A stretch of DNA of 9,393 nt. Source: an uncultured Pelagibacterales bacterium. Lineage in GTDB: Bacteria > Pseudomonadota > Alphaproteobacteria > Pelagibacterales > Pelagibacteraceae. The notes below the pieces were generated by a model. That model had not been told where the DNA came from, searched no databases, and saw only the letters and a list, made by a program, of their open reading frames with translations. Position 1 is the first letter of the stretch. Each line of letters begins with the position of its first letter. Of the stretch, positions 6,026-9,393 are shown piece by piece. The stretch spans positions 1 through 9,393 of the forward strand of contig CAJVZX010000028.1 of assembly GCA_913020625.1 (NCBI GenBank), given 5' to 3'. The position numbers and the translations under genes are program-made.

Positions 6026-6053
6026 TTAAAAGCCATCTTTGATTAGTTAAAAG
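6020..6053 (+). repeat. 13-bp direct repeat at the recA stop codon
   Basis: GATTAGTTAAAAG occurs at 6020-6032 and again at 6041-6053, 21 bases apart. The first copy contains the recA TAG stop (6023-6025), and the second runs into the left arm of the terminator stem. A weak AAAGAT/ATCTTT hairpin (6017-6022/6035-6040) spans the interval. A local duplication at the gene end is the simplest reading. Confidence 0.6.
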
Positions 6054-6076
6054 GCGCCTTATTAGGCGCCTTTTTT
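6049..6076 (+). terminator. Intrinsic terminator after recA
   Basis: AAAAGGCGCC (6049-6058), loop TTATTA, then GGCGCC (6065-6070) running into six T (6071-6076). The GC-rich six-bp core, extended by A-T pairs, is striking in such AT-rich DNA. It separates recA from alaS and is the only convincing terminator in the window. The A run on the 5' side means the structure could also act on the opposite strand, where nothing needs terminating. Confidence 0.9.
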
Positions 6077-6079
6077 ATC

Positions 6080-6113
6080 TACAGTTATCTAGACATCAAA
6101 TAAAAAAACTGTA
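6080..6113 (+). repeat. 7-bp inverted repeat just upstream of alaS
   Basis: TACAGTT (6080-6086) and AACTGTA (6107-6113) are perfect inverted copies separated by 20 bases, ending 10 bases before the alaS ATG. They bracket a candidate promoter (TAGACA 6090-6095, TATTTT 6112-6117, 16-base spacer) that would start transcription almost at the ATG. E. coli AlaRS is known to repress its own gene by binding a palindrome flanking the start. Similar control here is only a possibility, since a 7-bp repeat can arise by chance. Confidence 0.35.
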
Positions 6114-6123
6114 TTTTAAAATT

Positions 6124-8781
6124 ATGGCTAGCAAATCATTAAATGAAATAAGAAGTGCTTTTTTAAATTATTTTGAAAAGAATGATCATAAAATAGTTGA
6201 GTCAAGCAATTTGGTTCCAAATAATGATCCAACCTTAATGTTTGCTAATTCTGGCATGGTTCAGTTTAAGAATGTTTTTACTGGCTTAGAAAAAAGAGAT
6301 TATTTAAGAGCAACTACTTCACAAAAATGTGTAAGGGCAGGTGGCAAACATAATGATTTAGAAAATGTTGGATACACTCCACGACATCATACATTTTTTG
6401 AAATGTTAGGAAATTTTTCTTTTGGTGATTATTTTAAAGAAAAAGCAATAAGTCTAGCGTGGGAATTAATCACAAAAGAATTTGGTCTCAGCAAAGATAG
6501 ATTATATGTGACTGTATTTAATGAAGATAATGATGCGTTTAATTTATGGAAGAAAATAACTGGTTTAAGTGAAAACAGGATAATTAAGATCTCAACTTCA
6601 GATAATTTTTGGTCAATGGGAGAAACAGGACCTTGCGGACCCTGTTCAGAGATTTTCTATGATCATGGAGATCATTTAAAAGGAAGTCCTCCAGGTAGTT
6701 CAGATCAGGAAGGAGATAGATTTATTGAAATATGGAACCTCGTGTTTATGCAATATGAGCAAGTTTCAAAGGAAAAAAGAATTAATTTACCAAAACCTTC
6801 TGTAGATACAGGCATGGGCCTTGAACGAATATCAGCTTTATTACAAGGTACACATGATAATTATGAAATAGATCATTTCAAAAAATTAATTAATTCGACA
6901 TCAGAAATTTTAAAAAAAAAAGTAGATCAAAAAAATCTAGCTAGTTTCAGAGTTATAGCAGACCATTTAAGAGCAAGCTCTTTTTTAATTGCAGAGGGAG
7001 TTTTACCTTCAAATGAGGGCAGAGGATATGTTTTAAGAAGAATCATGAGAAGAGGCATGAGACATTCTCACTTGCTGGGTTCAAAGGAACCAATTTTTTA
7101 TAAAATTTTAAAAACCTTAATTAACGAAATGTCATCAAGTTATCCGGAATTATTAAGAGCAGAAGCATTAATTACTGAAACACTAAAAATGGAAGAAGAA
7201 AAATTTTTAATACTTCTAGAAAGAGGAATGAATATTCTTGAAGAAGAGATGAAAAAAATCACAAAAATATTCCCAGGAGATATTGCTTTCAAATTATATG
7301 ATACATATGGATTTCCATTAGATCTTACCCAAGATGTTTTGCGATCTAAATCAATAAAAGTGGATACCAAATCATTTGATCAATTAATGACTAAAAGAAA
7401 AGAAAATGCCAAAAAAAATTGGAAAGGGTCTGGAGATACTGCGATTGAGCATATTTGGTTTAAGGTCAGAGAAAAATTGGGATCTACAGATTTTTTAGGC
7501 TATGAAACCGACAATTCACAAGGAGTTGTGCTTACTATTATTCACAATGGAAAAGAAACTGATACCCTTACAGAAAACAGTGAAGGGATAATAATTACTA
7601 ATCAAACTCCTTTTTATGGAGAGTCTGGAGGTCAAATAGGTGATACAGGTTTTCTTTTAGGTTCAAACAGTCGCTTTGAAGTCACAAATACTCAAAAAAA
7701 ACTGGGAGATCTCCATATCCATATTGGAAAATTAATTAAAGGATCGATGTCTAAAGGAGATACATTAGATTTAAAAATTAATTCAGAGAGGAGATCAAAT
7801 ATTAGAGCATACCATTCCGCAACACATTTATTGCATGAAGCATTAAGAAGAGTATTAGGAAAGCATGTAATCCAAAAAGGTTCATTTGTTGGTCCAGACA
7901 GATTAAGGTTTGATTTTAGTCATATGAAACCTGTCTCCACAGATGAAGTAAACAAAATTGAAAAATATGTCAATACAATGGTTCAGTCTAAAAGCAATGT
8001 TCGTACTAGATTAATGACACCTAAAGAGGCAGTAGAAAATGGAGCTCTTGCATTGTTTGGAGAAAAATATGGAGATGAAGTAAGAGTTTTATCGATGGGT
8101 GCTGATAAAAATACATATTTTTCAACGGAATTATGTGGAGGAACACATGTTAGAAATACATCAGAAATAGGAAATTTTAAAATAATCAGTCAATCAGCAA
8201 TTGCCGCTGGCGTAAGAAGAGTTGAAGCTTTAAGAGCTTCTCAATTAAATAATTATTTAAATTCAAAAAAAATTGATCAGCAAAGTAAGGACGAAAAATT
8301 ACAAGAAAACATTGAACAAATTAAAAATCAAATTAAATCTCTTGGTGGAGAATTTGATAAAACCGAACATGATCTTAGTAAATTAAAAAAACATTATGAA
8401 AAATTACTTATCAATAGTATTTTGGCAGATAAAAATAAAAATTTAATTAAAGATGAAATTATAAATAAAATAAAGATTAGATTTCAGAAAGTAAATGATT
8501 TGCCAACAAAAGAACTTAGAACAATAATTGACCAAGGTAAAAAAGAACTTAAAGAAGGAATAGTTATTGCATATGCTATACAAGAACAAAAATTAGGAAT
8601 TGCGGTTGGAATAACGAGAGAACTTTCAAAAAAAATAAGTGCTTTAGATTTAGTTAAAATTGGTTCGTCTATATTGGGTGGAAAAGGTGGTGGAGGCAGA
8701 GATGATTTTGCTCAAGCAGGAGGTGAAAAAATTGAAAGAATAGAAGAATCTTACAAAGAAATTTTAAAAAAGTTAATTTAA
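6124..8781 (+). CDS. alaS: Alanyl-tRNA synthetase
   Basis: Charges tRNA-Ala with alanine in the cytoplasm and hydrolyses mischarged Ser/Gly-tRNA-Ala. The 885 residues are full length (E. coli 876). The N-terminal class II catalytic domain starts at once with SLNEIRSAFLNYFEKNDHKI and contains SSNLVPNNDPTLMFANSGM, the RHHTFFEMLGNFSFGDYFK motif 2 region and the DTGMGLERI motif 3 region, and is followed by the tRNA-recognition domain. The editing domain has H564-xxx-H568 (HSATH) and C671-xxx-H675 (CGGTH), the four expected zinc/editing residues. A coiled-coil linker spans about 715-765, and the C-Ala domain ends with GGKGGGGRDDFAQAGG (852-867). The start is fixed by N-terminal similarity to the family, although no Shine-Dalgarno is visible. 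The recA terminator implies its own promoter. The stop overlaps the convergent icd stop by nine bases. Confidence 0.98.
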   Translation: MASKSLNEIRSAFLNYFEKNDHKIVESSNLVPNNDPTLMFANSGMVQFKNVFTGLEKRDYLRATTSQKCVRAGGKHNDLENVGYTPRHHTFFEMLGNFSFGDYFKEKAISLAWELITKEFGLSKDRLYVTVFNEDNDAFNLWKKITGLSENRIIKISTSDNFWSMGETGPCGPCSEIFYDHGDHLKGSPPGSSDQEGDRFIEIWNLVFMQYEQVSKEKRINLPKPSVDTGMGLERISALLQGTHDNYEIDHFKKLINSTSEILKKKVDQKNLASFRVIADHLRASSFLIAEGVLPSNEGRGYVLRRIMRRGMRHSHLLGSKEPIFYKILKTLINEMSSSYPELLRAEALITETLKMEEEKFLILLERGMNILEEEMKKITKIFPGDIAFKLYDTYGFPLDLTQDVLRSKSIKVDTKSFDQLMTKRKENAKKNWKGSGDTAIEHIWFKVREKLGSTDFLGYETDNSQGVVLTIIHNGKETDTLTENSEGIIITNQTPFYGESGGQIGDTGFLLGSNSRFEVTNTQKKLGDLHIHIGKLIKGSMSKGDTLDLKINSERRSNIRAYHSATHLLHEALRRVLGKHVIQKGSFVGPDRLRFDFSHMKPVSTDEVNKIEKYVNTMVQSKSNVRTRLMTPKEAVENGALALFGEKYGDEVRVLSMGADKNTYFSTELCGGTHVRNTSEIGNFKIISQSAIAAGVRRVEALRASQLNNYLNSKKIDQQSKDEKLQENIEQIKNQIKSLGGEFDKTEHDLSKLKKHYEKLLINSILADKNKNLIKDEIINKIKIRFQKVNDLPTKELRTIIDQGKKELKEGIVIAYAIQEQKLGIAVGITRELSKKISALDLVKIGSSILGGKGGGGRDDFAQAGGEKIERIEESYKEILKKLI

Positions 8782-9393
8782 TTTATTTTTAAGAGTATTA
8801 TCAATTTTTTCCAAAAACTGATTAGTAGTTAAATATTTTGTTGTTGTGCTGATTAGTATTGCAAGATCTTTAGTCATTGAGCCACTTTCTACAGATTCTA
8901 CACAAACCTGCTCTAAAGTATTTGAAAATTTTATCAACTCATCATTAGAATCTAATTTACCTCTGTGAGACAATCCTCTAGCCCATGCAAAAATAGATGC
9001 AATTGGATTTGTGGATGTTTCTTTACCCTGCTGATGCATTCTAAAGTGTCTTGTTACTGTTCCATGAGCAGCTTCAGATTCCATAGTTTTTCCGTCAGGG
9101 CCTAATAAAACACTTGTCATTAAACCCAAAGATCCATAACCTTGAGCTATAGTATCTGATTGAACATCTCCATCATAGTTTTTACATGCCCAAATATAAT
9201 TTCCATTCCATTTCATCGCGCAGGCTACCATATCATCAATTAATCTATGTTCATAAGTTAGGTTTTCATTTTCAAATTTTTTTTTAAATTCTTTTTCAAA
9301 TATTTCTTGAAAAATTTCCTTAAACCTTCCATCATAAATTTTTAATATTGTATTTTTTGTTGATAAATAAACTGGCCATTTTTTTAATAAACC
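8773..9393 (-). CDS. icd: NADP-dependent isocitrate dehydrogenase, C-terminal half (5' partial)
   Basis: TCA-cycle enzyme that oxidatively decarboxylates isocitrate to 2-oxoglutarate with NADPH formation. The frame is open from the window edge to the stop at 8773-8775, giving 206 residues, roughly the last half of a protein of about 405. The Met at 9231 is internal, because coding similarity continues upstream of it (WPVYLSTKNTILKIYDGRF, then YEHRLIDDMVA). Compared with human IDH1, visible residues K13, D53, D76 and D80 align with K212, D252, D275 and D279, the substrate and metal ligands. GTVTRHFRMH matches the NADP-binding segment, supporting NADP over NAD. This is the eukaryotic-like dimeric subfamily common in alphaproteobacteria, not the E. 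coli type. It lies tail to tail with alaS with nine shared bases and no terminator between them. Confidence 0.96.
   Translation of the reverse strand, partial: GLLKKWPVYLSTKNTILKIYDGRFKEIFQEIFEKEFKKKFENENLTYEHRLIDDMVACAMKWNGNYIWACKNYDGDVQSDTIAQGYGSLGLMTSVLLGPDGKTMESEAAHGTVTRHFRMHQQGKETSTNPIASIFAWARGLSHRGKLDSNDELIKFSNTLEQVCVESVESGSMTKDLAILISTTTKYLTTNQFLEKIDNTLKNKLN

Noticed and set aside
7140..7370. Minus-strand 76-codon frame inside alaS
   Set aside because: It is fully embedded in a conserved alaS region with no independent start signals or motifs.
2..9393. Prophage, insertion sequence, CRISPR, toxin-antitoxin or defence system
   Set aside because: No integrase, transposase, terminal repeats, regularly spaced repeats or toxin-like small gene pairs are visible. 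All larger frames are accounted for by recognisable families.

Overview
The window looks like a piece of a streamlined, very AT-rich alphaproteobacterial chromosome, most likely marine SAR11 (Pelagibacterales). This rests on the strong A/T bias with Lys/Asn/Ile-rich proteins, very short or absent intergenic gaps, convergent genes whose stop codons overlap, the recA-alaS-icd order familiar from alphaproteobacteria, and an alphaproteobacterial-type LexA operator. The taxonomy is inferred from these features; no search was run.

Layout, left to right: (1) 2-364 (+), the 3' end of a membrane protein that resembles the C-terminal tail of a family 2 glycosyltransferase. (2) 357-2010 (-), a umuD-umuC operon encoding translesion DNA polymerase V, tail to tail with gene 1. 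(3) 2011-2192, a divergent control region with an exact GTTC-N7-GTTC SOS box at the umuD promoter. (4) 2193-4801 (+), a tight run of three genes: a GFA/CENP-V-type zinc protein, a D-glycerate 3-kinase-like P-loop kinase and a TolC-family outer-membrane channel. (5) 4913-6025 (+), recA, with a close relative of the umuD SOS box in its own promoter, ending at a GC-rich intrinsic terminator (6049-6076). (6) 6124-8781 (+), full-length alaS. (7) 8773-9393 (-), the C-terminal half of an NADP-dependent isocitrate dehydrogenase of the eukaryotic-like dimeric subfamily, tail to tail with alaS and cut by the window edge.

How the parts fit: RecA, UmuD and UmuC together are the protein components of the SOS mutasome. 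RecA filaments on single-stranded DNA promote UmuD self-cleavage, and UmuD'2C plus RecA performs lesion bypass. The matching sequences upstream of umuD and recA (15 of 18 bases identical) suggest co-regulation by one LexA-type repressor, which is not in this window. The other genes are housekeeping or metabolic: aldehyde/C1 handling, glycerate phosphorylation, export, alanyl-tRNA synthesis and the TCA cycle.

I found no CRISPR array, insertion sequence, tRNA or rRNA, and no clearly novel system. The most interesting material is regulatory: the paired SOS boxes, an inverted repeat just ahead of alaS, repeats in the umuD/GFA control region, and the two overlapping convergent gene ends. No gene-free stretch exceeds 300 bases.
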